A stretch of DNA of 64,000 bases. Source: an uncultured Pelagibacteraceae bacterium (GTDB lineage Bacteria; Pseudomonadota; Alphaproteobacteria; Pelagibacterales; Pelagibacteraceae). Within the stretch, counting starts at the first letter, position 1; the number at the start of each line of letters is the position of its first letter. The position numbers and the translations under genes are program-made. The DNA is taken from contig CACHCH010000004.1 of NCBI GenBank assembly GCA_902578255.1, positions 1-64,000 on the forward strand. Reading direction: 5' to 3'. The notes below the pieces were generated by a model, which saw only the letters and a program-made list of their open reading frames with translations, had not been told where the DNA came from and made no database searches. Of the stretch, positions 29,267 through 38,179 are shown piece after piece.

Positions 29267-30427
29267 ATGATTAAAAATAAAAAATCATTAAAAGGTGCAA
29301 AAACACCTTCAAGACGAAAGTTCTTCAAAGCAGCAGCAGCAACTGGTGCAGCAGCAACAGCAGCTGTAGCAATGCCGAATCTTGCTTTGGGAGCTGGTCA
29401 CATTACTCTAAAGATGCAAGCAGCTTGGCCTTCAGGCGCTAACATCTTTTTTGAAATGGCGTCAGACTACGCAAAAATGGTTAGCGATATGTCAGACGGA
29501 AAACTAAAAATTGACGTTCAACCAGTCGGTGCAGTTGTTAAAACTTCTGAAATCGGACAAGCGGTAAGTTCTGGAGTAGTAGATATGGGTCACTGGGTGA
29601 CTGCATACTGGTACGGAAAAAATCCAGCAGCTTCACTATTTGGAACTGGTCCTTCATACGGTATGTCATCTCAAGAAGTTATGGCTTGGATGGAGTATGG
29701 TGGAGGAAGAAAGTTATACGAAGAAGCAGTAGCAAGTGTAGGATTTAATTACACAGGTTTCTTCCATATGCCTATGCCAGCTCAACCATTTGGTTGGTTT
29801 AAAAAGAACGTAACAAAAGTATCTGATGTTAAAGGTATGAAGTATAGAACAGTTGGTCTTGCGACTAACGTTTTAACTGCTATGGGAATGGTCGTAAGAC
29901 AATTGCCTGGTGGTGAAATCCAACCAGCGATGAAAACTGGTTTGATTGATGCTGCGGAGTTTAACAACCCAACATCAGACTCACAGTTTGGAATGCAAGA
30001 TGTCTCTAAACATTATCACTTAGGAAGTTTCCACCAATCTCAGGAAATGTTTGAAATTCCTATGAATACTAAGAGACTAAATAGCCTTTCACCTTCTCAT
30101 CAAGCTATTTTGAGAAATGCTGCATATGCTGCAAACTCAGATAACTACTTCAAAGCTTTAGTTAGATATTCAACTGACTTAGCTAAATTGATGAATGAGC
30201 ATAAGGTTAATGTTTACCAAACATCTGACGCTATCTTAGCTGAACAACTAAAAGGTTGGGATAAGGTCATTGGTGAGTTTTCTGGTAAAGATGCTTTCTT
30301 TAAGAAAGTAGTAGACTCACAAAAAGCATACGCTAAGAGAACTATGAAGTATCTGTTGATGAATCAACCGAACTACAAATTAGCTTATGAAAATGAGTTT
30401 GGTCCAATTCAGAAAGTTAAAATCTAA
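29267..30427 (+). CDS. TRAP transporter solute-binding protein (DctP family), Tat-type signal
   Basis: SRRKFFKAAAATGAAA signal; TRAP SBP pattern; followed by DctQ/DctM. Confidence 0.92.
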   Translation: MIKNKKSLKGAKTPSRRKFFKAAAATGAAATAAVAMPNLALGAGHITLKMQAAWPSGANIFFEMASDYAKMVSDMSDGKLKIDVQPVGAVVKTSEIGQAVSSGVVDMGHWVTAYWYGKNPAASLFGTGPSYGMSSQEVMAWMEYGGGRKLYEEAVASVGFNYTGFFHMPMPAQPFGWFKKNVTKVSDVKGMKYRTVGLATNVLTAMGMVVRQLPGGEIQPAMKTGLIDAAEFNNPTSDSQFGMQDVSKHYHLGSFHQSQEMFEIPMNTKRLNSLSPSHQAILRNAAYAANSDNYFKALVRYSTDLAKLMNEHKVNVYQTSDAILAEQLKGWDKVIGEFSGKDAFFKKVVDSQKAYAKRTMKYLLMNQPNYKLAYENEFGPIQKVKI

Positions 30428-30444
30428 TTAACTTTTAGAAATTT

Positions 30445-30479
30445 AAAAGGGGGGGGTTTAAAAAACCCCCTTTTTTTTT
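30445..30479 (+). terminator. Intrinsic terminator-like hairpin between dctP-like and dctQ-like genes
   Basis: GGGGGTTT (30452-30459) / AAACCCCC (30463-30470) stem, AAA loop, followed by T9. Confidence 0.9.
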
Positions 30480-30496
30480 ACCTTAATTTAATATAT

Positions 30497-31090
30497 TTGT
30501 TGTTGATGGAATCTTTCATTAAATTTGCTGACACTCTTAGCACCTCAATGGGTAAGGCATTTTCTTGGTGTATCGTAATTTTAATGGGTGGAACCGTTTA
30601 TGAAGTTGTTATGGCTTATGTTTTTAATAAGCCAACTTTATGGAATTTTGATTTTAGCATGCAGATGTACGGTGCAATATTAATGATGTCAGGCGCATAC
30701 TGTTTAGCAACTGAAGCTCATGTGAGAGGTGATGTCATTTATAGATTATTTAAAGAAAGAACTCAGGCTTGGATAGATTTAGTTTTATACTTTATATTCT
30801 TTTTTCCTGGCGTAGTAGCTCTAGCGTTTTATGGTTATGAATACGCTGCAATGGCTTGGAAGATTAAAGAAACTAGCTGGAGTAGTCCTGCGCAAATTCA
30901 AATTTATATGGTTAAATCAATGATACCTTGTGCTGGTGTCCTCTTAGTTATTCAAGGAGTAAGCGAAGTTTTCAGATCAATTATTTGTATAAGAACAGGT
31001 CACTGGCCATCCAGAATGGTTGTTGCAGAAGAAACGGAGCAGATATTAATGAGGCAGTCAAAAGAGGAGGAACAAAAAGATGTTGTTTAG
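30497..31090 (+). CDS. TRAP transporter small permease (DctQ)
   Basis: Four-TM protein between SBP and large permease. Confidence 0.9.
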   Translation: MLLMESFIKFADTLSTSMGKAFSWCIVILMGGTVYEVVMAYVFNKPTLWNFDFSMQMYGAILMMSGAYCLATEAHVRGDVIYRLFKERTQAWIDLVLYFIFFFPGVVALAFYGYEYAAMAWKIKETSWSSPAQIQIYMVKSMIPCAGVLLVIQGVSEVFRSIICIRTGHWPSRMVVAEETEQILMRQSKEEEQKDVV

Positions 31091-32441
31091 TCTAACAAAT
31101 CCAGAAGTTGCTATTTTAATGATGGGAATTTTTCTTTTTGCGGTTCTTTTAGGTTTTCCAATTGCCTTTACTTTAATGGCAATGGGAATTGGTTTTGGTT
31201 ATTACGCTTATTACGATGCGACCATGATGGAGCATATTTTTGATAATCGAATATTTCAACTTTTTGTTCAAAACACTTATACAGTAATGGATAACAATGT
31301 TCTCACAGCTGTACCTTTATTTTTATTTATGGGTTACTTAGTAGAGAGAGCAGGAATAGTAGCAAAATTATTTTTTGCAATCAGATTAGCTGCACATAGA
31401 TTACCTGCATCAATGGCGGTAGCAGCCTTGATAACTTGTACATTATTTTCGACAGCAACAGGAATTATTGGAGCAGTTGTAACTTTAATGGGATTATTAG
31501 CTTGGCCTGCGATGGTTAAAGCAGGTTATGACAAAAAATTTGCATCAGGTATTATTTGTTCTGGAGGGTGCTTAGGAATCTTAATTCCTCCAAGCATTAT
31601 GTTAATTGTTTATTCAGTTATCGCGCAACTTTCCCCACTAAGACTTTTTGCAGCTGCTATTTTTCCAGGTTTATTATTGGCAGGTTTATATATTGGTTAT
31701 GCAGTTTTTAGAGCTTGGTTAAACCCATCAATTGCACCGAGACCTCCTGAGGAGGATATTCCTCCAAGAGCTGAAATTTTAAAAGAAGTTTTAGTATCTT
31801 TCGTACCTTTGTTTGGATTAATTATGTTAGTTCTTGGAACAATTTTGGCTGGGATTGCAACTCCTGCAGAGGCAGCAGCAGCAGGTGCATTTGGAGCTCT
31901 GATATTATCATGGTTTTATAAGACACTTAAATGGCAAAATTTTAAAGAGTCAGTATTTTTAACTGCTAAAACAACAGCCATGATTATGTGGTTATTTATT
32001 GGGTCTTGGACATTTTCATCTGTGTTCTCTTATTTAGGAGGTCACGAAGTTTTTGAGCATTTCTTTACTTCAATCAATATTTCAACTTGGCAGTTTTTAG
32101 TTATCACTCAAATTATAATATTTCTTTTAGGATGGCCGTTAGAGTGGACAGAGATTTTAATTATTTTTGTACCTATATTTTTACCTTTACTAGAAATATT
32201 TGGAGTTAATCCGTATTTCTTTGCAATGTTGATTGCTTTAAACTTGCAAACATCATTCCTAACTCCACCTATGGCGATGTCCGCCTATTACTTGAAAGGA
32301 GTTCAAAAAACAAATGTTGAACTTCTACAAATTTTTAGTGGAATAATGCCATTCTTAGGGATTGTTATTTTTGCAATGTTCCTAATGTACATGTTTCCTG
32401 CAATAGCATTATGGTTACCAGAAACATTATTTGCACAATAA
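31080..32441 (+). CDS. TRAP transporter large permease (DctM)
   Basis: Multi-TM, ICSGGCLGILIPPSIMLIVYSVIAQ, ATPAEAAAAGAFGAL. Confidence 0.95.
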   Translation: MLFSLTNPEVAILMMGIFLFAVLLGFPIAFTLMAMGIGFGYYAYYDATMMEHIFDNRIFQLFVQNTYTVMDNNVLTAVPLFLFMGYLVERAGIVAKLFFAIRLAAHRLPASMAVAALITCTLFSTATGIIGAVVTLMGLLAWPAMVKAGYDKKFASGIICSGGCLGILIPPSIMLIVYSVIAQLSPLRLFAAAIFPGLLLAGLYIGYAVFRAWLNPSIAPRPPEEDIPPRAEILKEVLVSFVPLFGLIMLVLGTILAGIATPAEAAAAGAFGALILSWFYKTLKWQNFKESVFLTAKTTAMIMWLFIGSWTFSSVFSYLGGHEVFEHFFTSINISTWQFLVITQIIIFLLGWPLEWTEILIIFVPIFLPLLEIFGVNPYFFAMLIALNLQTSFLTPPMAMSAYYLKGVQKTNVELLQIFSGIMPFLGIVIFAMFLMYMFPAIALWLPETLFAQ

Positions 32442-33774
32442 AAAAATGTCTAACATATTTTCGTTAAAAGTTGAGGAGCTTACCTCAAAGATCAAAGATG
32501 CCCAATTAACATCCGTTGAGATTTGCGAAGCATATTTGGAAAGAATTAAAAAGTTTGAAAAGGATGTAAAGGCTTGGGCTCATTTTGATAAAAAACTTTT
32601 ACTTGAAAAAGCAGCTGAGTCAGACGAGCATAGAAGATCAGGTAAACCCCTAGGACCTTTGCATGGAATCCCAATAGCTCTAAAAGATATAATTGGCACA
32701 GTAGATATGCCAACTGAATGTGGAACTGTCATTAGAAAAGGAAAATCTTTTTCTCAAAATGCAGAAATAGTAGATTTACTTTTGTCAGCTGGGGCAATTG
32801 TGATGGGCAAAACAGCAACATCTGAGCTTGCCTTTCTTGGACCACCTAAAACTACTAATCCACACGATCATACAAGAACGCCAGGAGGTTCATCTAGTGG
32901 ATCTGCTGCATCAGTGGCTTCTTTTATGGCACCTTTATCAATCGGATCTCAAACTGGTGGATCTGTCATAAGACCAGCATCTTACTGTGGAGTTGTAGGT
33001 TATAAACCATCTTATGGATTAATTTCTAGAAATGGAGTTCTTAAAACATCTGACAAGTTAGACCATATTGGCATCTTTGGAAGATCTGTAGAGGATGTTG
33101 CGTTACTTGCAAAAGTTCTTATTAAAAAAGATAATTATGATAGTGCTACAGTTCATTATTCAACTGAAAATATGTTGGATGAAACAAAAAAGGGACCATT
33201 GTTTGATCCAAAGTTCATTTTTTACAAAACTGATCATTGGAAAATTATAGATAAAAAATCAAAAGAAGCTTTTGAGTATTTTATAAAATCTTTTAAAAAA
33301 AATATCGAAGTATTTGATACACCTTCATATTTTAAAGATATTCATAAGTACCATCAAATAATTCACGAAACTGATTTAGCAAATAACTTTGCTCTTTACT
33401 ATAAAAAATATAAAAAAAAATTGTCAAAGTATATGCAAGACGCGATAGCAAAAGGGAACAAGCATTCAGCGAAAGATTATGCAGAAGCAATAGACTTTAT
33501 GAAAAGAAGTTATGAGTCTTATCAAGAAGTTTTCGAGGATTATCATGGAGTTTTGTCTCCATCTAGTCCAGGTGTAGCACCCAAGGGTTTAAAAAGCACA
33601 GGAACTGCTGAATTTAATAAAGTCTGGTCGTATTTGGGAACTCCTTGTATTTCTTTACCTTTACTTCAAGGGGAAGGAAATATGCCTTTAGGGGTGCAAC
33701 TAATAGGTGCTAAATACGATGATCACAGGTTTTTAGGTGTTGCTAATTGGTTAGAAAAAGAATGTAATAAATAA
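32431..33774 (+). CDS. Amidase (amidase-signature family); start may be 32446
   Basis: GIPIALKDIIGT; RTPGGSSSGSAASVAS; QTGGSVIRPASYCGVVG. Confidence 0.92.
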   Translation: MHNKKMSNIFSLKVEELTSKIKDAQLTSVEICEAYLERIKKFEKDVKAWAHFDKKLLLEKAAESDEHRRSGKPLGPLHGIPIALKDIIGTVDMPTECGTVIRKGKSFSQNAEIVDLLLSAGAIVMGKTATSELAFLGPPKTTNPHDHTRTPGGSSSGSAASVASFMAPLSIGSQTGGSVIRPASYCGVVGYKPSYGLISRNGVLKTSDKLDHIGIFGRSVEDVALLAKVLIKKDNYDSATVHYSTENMLDETKKGPLFDPKFIFYKTDHWKIIDKKSKEAFEYFIKSFKKNIEVFDTPSYFKDIHKYHQIIHETDLANNFALYYKKYKKKLSKYMQDAIAKGNKHSAKDYAEAIDFMKRSYESYQEVFEDYHGVLSPSSPGVAPKGLKSTGTAEFNKVWSYLGTPCISLPLLQGEGNMPLGVQLIGAKYDDHRFLGVANWLEKECNK

Positions 33775-33775
33775 A

Positions 33776-33952
33776 ATGAGTAAATTTACAACATTTCTTG
33801 GAACTTTGCTTGCTGCTGCATTTTTAATTGGTCTTGCAACCACGTTAACAAGATCAACTATGATTGGTTTTTTTGATGTTCTTCCTGTTTATATTTTGAT
33901 GGCTATAGCAATTTTCATGATGGTCTACGAAGCTTTCTTCGATAAAAAATAA
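33776..33952 (+). CDS. 58-aa hydrophobic small protein, not in supplied ORF track
   Basis: ATG at 33776, TAA at 33950-33952: MSKFTTFLGTLLAAAFLIGLATTLTRSTMIGFFDVLPVYILMAIAIFMMVYEAFFDKK; two hydrophobic stretches. Confidence 0.6.
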   Translation: MSKFTTFLGTLLAAAFLIGLATTLTRSTMIGFFDVLPVYILMAIAIFMMVYEAFFDKK

Positions 33953-33967
33953 TTTTTAAGTATTAAA

Positions 33968-34873
33968 TTGTCTAAACAGAATAAAAATTTTTTAGCTTTC
34001 TCATTGCTTTTTATCCAACCAATTTTTATGTCCTCTAATTTAATAGTTGCTAGAGGTGGTATTGAATTTGTTCCTCCAATTTCTTTAGCATTTTGGAGAT
34101 GGACTTTTGTTTTTATAATCCTTTTACCTTTTACTTATATATCTTTAAAAAAAAATTATTTGATAATCAAAAAAGAATATAAAAAATTATTTTTCTTAGG
34201 TGCTATGGGATGTGGGGTATGTGGTGCTTTTCCATTTCTAGCTGGAGCAACAACGACAGTCACTAATATGGCTATTATTTATACCTCATCACCTATTTTT
34301 ATAATTTTAATTTCTGCAATTTTTTTTCAAGAAAAAATAAATTATCTTAAAATAATTGGATTAATTTCATGTTTAATTGGAGTTTTTGCAATTATTATTA
34401 AGGGAGACCTTAACTTATTAATAAATTTAAACTTTACTATTGGTGACCTATGGATGCTTGCTGCAGCTATAGGATGGGCATTATATTCAATCTATCTTTT
34501 TTACTGGAAGTCTGAATTATCAATTTTTCAGAGATTTACATTGGTGTCTCTTTTTGGTGCACTCAGTTTGTTACCTTTTTATATTATTGAGGAGCTTTTA
34601 ATGGCTAGAACTACTTTTAATGAACAATTTTATATGTGGGTATTATTTGCAGCTATTTCTCCCGGTATAATTGCATTTACCTTATATACTAAAGCTCAAA
34701 AAAGTCTTGGAGCATCATTAACTGGATTTACACTTTATGTTTTTACAATTTATGGGGCAATTTATGGATATTTTATATTTGATGAAAAACTTGAATCATT
34801 TCATTATGTAGGTACAGCTTTGGTGTTCTTGGGTGTTTACCTGGCAAAAAAAAACTATGAAACTAAAACGTAG
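33968..34873 (+). CDS. EamA/DMT-superfamily transporter
   Basis: Ten-TM pattern, GGIEFVPPISLAFWRW, EKINYLKIIGLISCLIGV; TTG start. Confidence 0.9.
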   Translation: MSKQNKNFLAFSLLFIQPIFMSSNLIVARGGIEFVPPISLAFWRWTFVFIILLPFTYISLKKNYLIIKKEYKKLFFLGAMGCGVCGAFPFLAGATTTVTNMAIIYTSSPIFIILISAIFFQEKINYLKIIGLISCLIGVFAIIIKGDLNLLINLNFTIGDLWMLAAAIGWALYSIYLFYWKSELSIFQRFTLVSLFGALSLLPFYIIEELLMARTTFNEQFYMWVLFAAISPGIIAFTLYTKAQKSLGASLTGFTLYVFTIYGAIYGYFIFDEKLESFHYVGTALVFLGVYLAKKNYETKT

Positions 34874-35675
34874 GAATTTTTTCTTGGAAATTATAATTGG
34901 TATTATAGCTATTTATCTTTCAATATTAATTTTACTTTTTTTATTTCAGCGAAATCTCATGTACCACCCAGATGAAAACAACTATTTTGGTGATAAGTTA
35001 GAAGTAGAAATAGAAAAGGTTAATATTAAGACAAGTGATGACATTAATCTTTTAGGCTGGTTTCATAATAAAAGTTTAGAGAACTATAAAACTATAATTT
35101 ACTTTCACGGAAATGCAGGAAAATTAGAAAATAGAATATACAAATTAAATCATTTTAAAGATTTAAATGTAAATTTTTTAATCATCGCCTGGAGGGGTTT
35201 TAGTGGCAATGAGGGAAAACCCTCAGAAAACAATCTTTATACTGATGGAATTAGTGGAATAGAATGGCTTAAAAAAAAGGGCGTGACTGAAAAAGATATA
35301 ATTATTTATGGGGAATCTCTTGGCACTGGGATAGCAACAGAGATCGCTCAAAATAAAAATTTTGCTGGATTAATCTTAGAGACACCTTTTACCTCCATGG
35401 TGGAAGCTGCAAAGAATTTTTATCCTTATATTCCTGTAGGACTTCTTTTAAAGGATAAATATAAAAACCAAGAAAAAATTAAAAATATCAATATTCCAGT
35501 TTTGGTCATGCATGGTGAAGCTGATCAAATAGTTCCTTTCTGGATGGGAAAAAAAATATTTGATTTAGCAAATAATCCTAAATATTCATATTTTACAGAG
35601 TATGATGATCACATGATGGAATATGACTCTAAATTAGTATCAGCACTGAATGATTTTTTAAAAAGTTTAAATTAG
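34857..35675 (+). CDS. Alpha/beta hydrolase with N-terminal TM (Bem46-like)
   Basis: IIYFHGNAGKLENR; IIYGESLGTGIATEIA; VLVMHGEADQIVP; ATG 34857 preferred over 34833. Confidence 0.85.
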   Translation: MKLKRRNFFLEIIIGIIAIYLSILILLFLFQRNLMYHPDENNYFGDKLEVEIEKVNIKTSDDINLLGWFHNKSLENYKTIIYFHGNAGKLENRIYKLNHFKDLNVNFLIIAWRGFSGNEGKPSENNLYTDGISGIEWLKKKGVTEKDIIIYGESLGTGIATEIAQNKNFAGLILETPFTSMVEAAKNFYPYIPVGLLLKDKYKNQEKIKNINIPVLVMHGEADQIVPFWMGKKIFDLANNPKYSYFTEYDDHMMEYDSKLVSALNDFLKSLN

Positions 35676-35723
35676 GCCACATTCTAAACAAATAAAATTC
35701 AAAATATTTTTTAATAGTTAAGT

Positions 35724-36287
35724 ATGAAAAAACTATATTTAATTATTCTATTACTATTCTCAATTCAAACCTTCAGTTCTGCTAACGAAAATTTGTACTC
35801 TGTTGATAATTTATTTCATATAGACCAAATGAATTCTCACAATGATAACTTTGCTTTATACTTTAAAACGCGTGAAAAGGCTATTTTGGCAAAAGGTGAA
35901 GATAGTAATTATATAAATGACTATCCTAAAGATCTTTATATTTACAATTACGAAACAAAAAGTTCTTTACCATTAATATCTTATGAATGGTTTCCAAGAA
36001 AAGCTAAATATTTTTTACAAGAATATGATTTTCCAGTATTTCCGGATGATTTTGCTTATTATTTATTAAAAGATAACAAAACACTTGTAATGATTAGTGC
36101 TGTCAAAAGCTTAAGAGCAAACTTTAAATTTGATATTATAGAGAAGAAATTAGAAATTTATCCGGTTAATGGAAAGTTTGATTTTATTATTTCTTCAATT
36201 GCAAAAGACTGTGATCATTATGATTTTAAGGATAATTATAAATGCAGTTTTTACAAACCTTTAATCTCAAGCACTTTAATTAATTAA
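35724..36287 (+). CDS. Secreted protein of unknown function
   Basis: Signal peptide MKKLYLIILLLFSIQTFSSA; no recognised domain. Confidence 0.55.
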   Translation: MKKLYLIILLLFSIQTFSSANENLYSVDNLFHIDQMNSHNDNFALYFKTREKAILAKGEDSNYINDYPKDLYIYNYETKSSLPLISYEWFPRKAKYFLQEYDFPVFPDDFAYYLLKDNKTLVMISAVKSLRANFKFDIIEKKLEIYPVNGKFDFIISSIAKDCDHYDFKDNYKCSFYKPLISSTLIN

Positions 36288-37197
36288 TTTGTGTAAAAGC
36301 TTCGGCAAATTTTTCTGCTTCAAAAATCTGGAGATCATCTTCTTTTTCCCCTAATCCAAGAGCAATAATCGGTAACTTATATTTTTTAGCAACTGCTAAA
36401 AGAATACCACCTTTCGCTGTCCCATCTAATTTTGTCATTATTAGTCCTGTAATGGGTATAATTTTATTAAATTCTTCAACTTGGTTGATTACATTTTGTC
36501 CAGAGGTAGCGTCTAAAACTAAAACTACATCGTGAGGAGCCTCAGAGTCTATTTTTTTTGTCACGTTTGCAATTTTTTTGTATTCCTCCATTAAATTTTT
36601 TTTGTTTTGTAATCTTCCAGCAGTGTCTATCAAAACTTGATCGAATTGATTATTTACCGCTTCTTCTATTGCTTTATATGCCACTGAAGCTGGATCAGAT
36701 CCTTGTGATGATTTAGTGATTGAAACATCTACTTTTTTTGACCAATTTTCTAATTGCTCAATAGCTGCTGCTCTAAATGTATCTGATGCAGCAAGCATTA
36801 CTTTGTTTCCATTGCCTTTAAATATTTTACTAATTTTTCCTATGGTAGTTGTTTTGCCAACTCCATTAACACCAGAAATAAGTATTGCGTTAAGTTTTTC
36901 TTTTTTTTTAAAAAATTCAAAATTTTCTAAAGGTTTCATCAATTCGATTATATAATTTTTTAAAATAATATTTATTTCATCTGATGTATCTTTGTTTGGA
37001 TCAATTTTAGTTTGGGAAACAATTTCTCTAATTTCTGATGCAGCAGCAATACCAACATCTGATTGAATCAAATAATCTTCAATCATATCTAAAGTTTTGT
37101 CATCTATTTCTTTTTTAATGACAATATTTTTTAAACCAGAACTAAATGCTGACGCGCTTTTCTTAAAACCAGATTTAAATTTATCAAAAATTCCCAT
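36280..37197 (-). CDS. ftsY: Signal recognition particle receptor FtsY
   Basis: ILISGVNGVGKTTTIGKI; DTFRAAAIEQLENW; LIDTAGRLQNKKNLMEEYKK; TKLDGTAKGG. Confidence 0.97.
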   Translation of the reverse strand: MGIFDKFKSGFKKSASAFSSGLKNIVIKKEIDDKTLDMIEDYLIQSDVGIAAASEIREIVSQTKIDPNKDTSDEINIILKNYIIELMKPLENFEFFKKKEKLNAILISGVNGVGKTTTIGKISKIFKGNGNKVMLAASDTFRAAAIEQLENWSKKVDVSITKSSQGSDPASVAYKAIEEAVNNQFDQVLIDTAGRLQNKKNLMEEYKKIANVTKKIDSEAPHDVVLVLDATSGQNVINQVEEFNKIIPITGLIMTKLDGTAKGGILLAVAKKYKLPIIALGLGEKEDDLQIFEAEKFAEAFTQIN

Positions 37198-38021
37198 TAA
37201 ATTTTTATGTTAATTTCTTTAATATCAGAAACCGGTCCTTTCATGTGAATACTGTCGTTTTCATCAATAAATATTGATAACTTGCCAGTTGAAAACTCGA
37301 TATCTACTTTATTACCTGAAAGTCCATTTCTCAATGCAGCAAAAGCAGTAGCACAAGCTGCCGTACCACAAGCCTTAGTAAGACCCGCTCCTCTTTCCCA
37401 CACTTTAACTTTAATTAGTTCTTTATTAACAACTGTTGCTAAAGTGACATTGCATTTTTCTGGAAACAAGGGATGGTGTTCAATTTGTGGTCCAATTTTT
37501 TTTATTTCAAAATTTTCATTATTCTCAACAAAAAAAATGATATGAGGGTTACCAACATTTACTGCTGTACCTCCAGTATGATTATTATTATTTAGATCAG
37601 TTATTTTTATATTAAGGTTATTGGTATCCAATTCTTCAGAAAGTGGAATTTCATTCCATTTTGTTCTACCTTTCCCAATTTCTGTAGAGACTAGTTTTTT
37701 TCCTAATATCTCAGATTTTAAATCACCAGATTGTGTAGTTAAAGTTATTAATGATTTATTATTTTCTTTAGATAACAAATCTGCAACACACCTTGTTCCA
37801 TTTCCACATGCTCCAGAAGTTCCACCATCAGAGTTATAAAATTCTAGAGATGCATCAGAACTATCATTTTTAGTTATTAATATTAATTGATCACAACCTA
37901 TAAATTCTCTGTCACAAATTTTAATAATTTGCTCTTTGCTTAAATTAGTAATTTTTTGCCTATTATCTATAATGACAAAATCATTTCCTAAACCATCCAT
38001 TTTAAACGCTTTGATATCCAT
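37197..38021 (-). CDS. dapF: Diaminopimelate epimerase
   Basis: KMDGLGNDFVIID; ACGNGTRCVA; ACGTAACAT. Confidence 0.97.
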   Translation of the reverse strand: MDIKAFKMDGLGNDFVIIDNRQKITNLSKEQIIKICDREFIGCDQLILITKNDSSDASLEFYNSDGGTSGACGNGTRCVADLLSKENNKSLITLTTQSGDLKSEILGKKLVSTEIGKGRTKWNEIPLSEELDTNNLNIKITDLNNNNHTGGTAVNVGNPHIIFFVENNENFEIKKIGPQIEHHPLFPEKCNVTLATVVNKELIKVKVWERGAGLTKACGTAACATAFAALRNGLSGNKVDIEFSTGKLSIFIDENDSIHMKGPVSDIKEINIKI

Positions 38022-38059
38022 ATATAGATATTTAACTTATTTATTGACTTTTTGAACCT

Positions 38060-38179
38060 CTATTATAGGTTGTTGGCGTTTCCGCAAAAACATTAACTTT
38101 GCGGTGTCTTTGGAAACAAAGAGATCGACACTAGTCAGCGAGGCTTCGCCCACTAGTGCGATTACTGCTGTGAAAAAAT
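38060..38179 (+). ncRNA. Structured leader upstream of ffh with three hairpins (candidate ffh-associated RNA motif)
   Basis: CCGCAAA/TTTGCGG (38082-38104); GTGTC-TTTG-GAAA-CAAA..GACAC (38104-38131); CACTAGT..GCGA-GGCT-TCGC..ACTAGTG (38129-38158). Confidence 0.7.
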
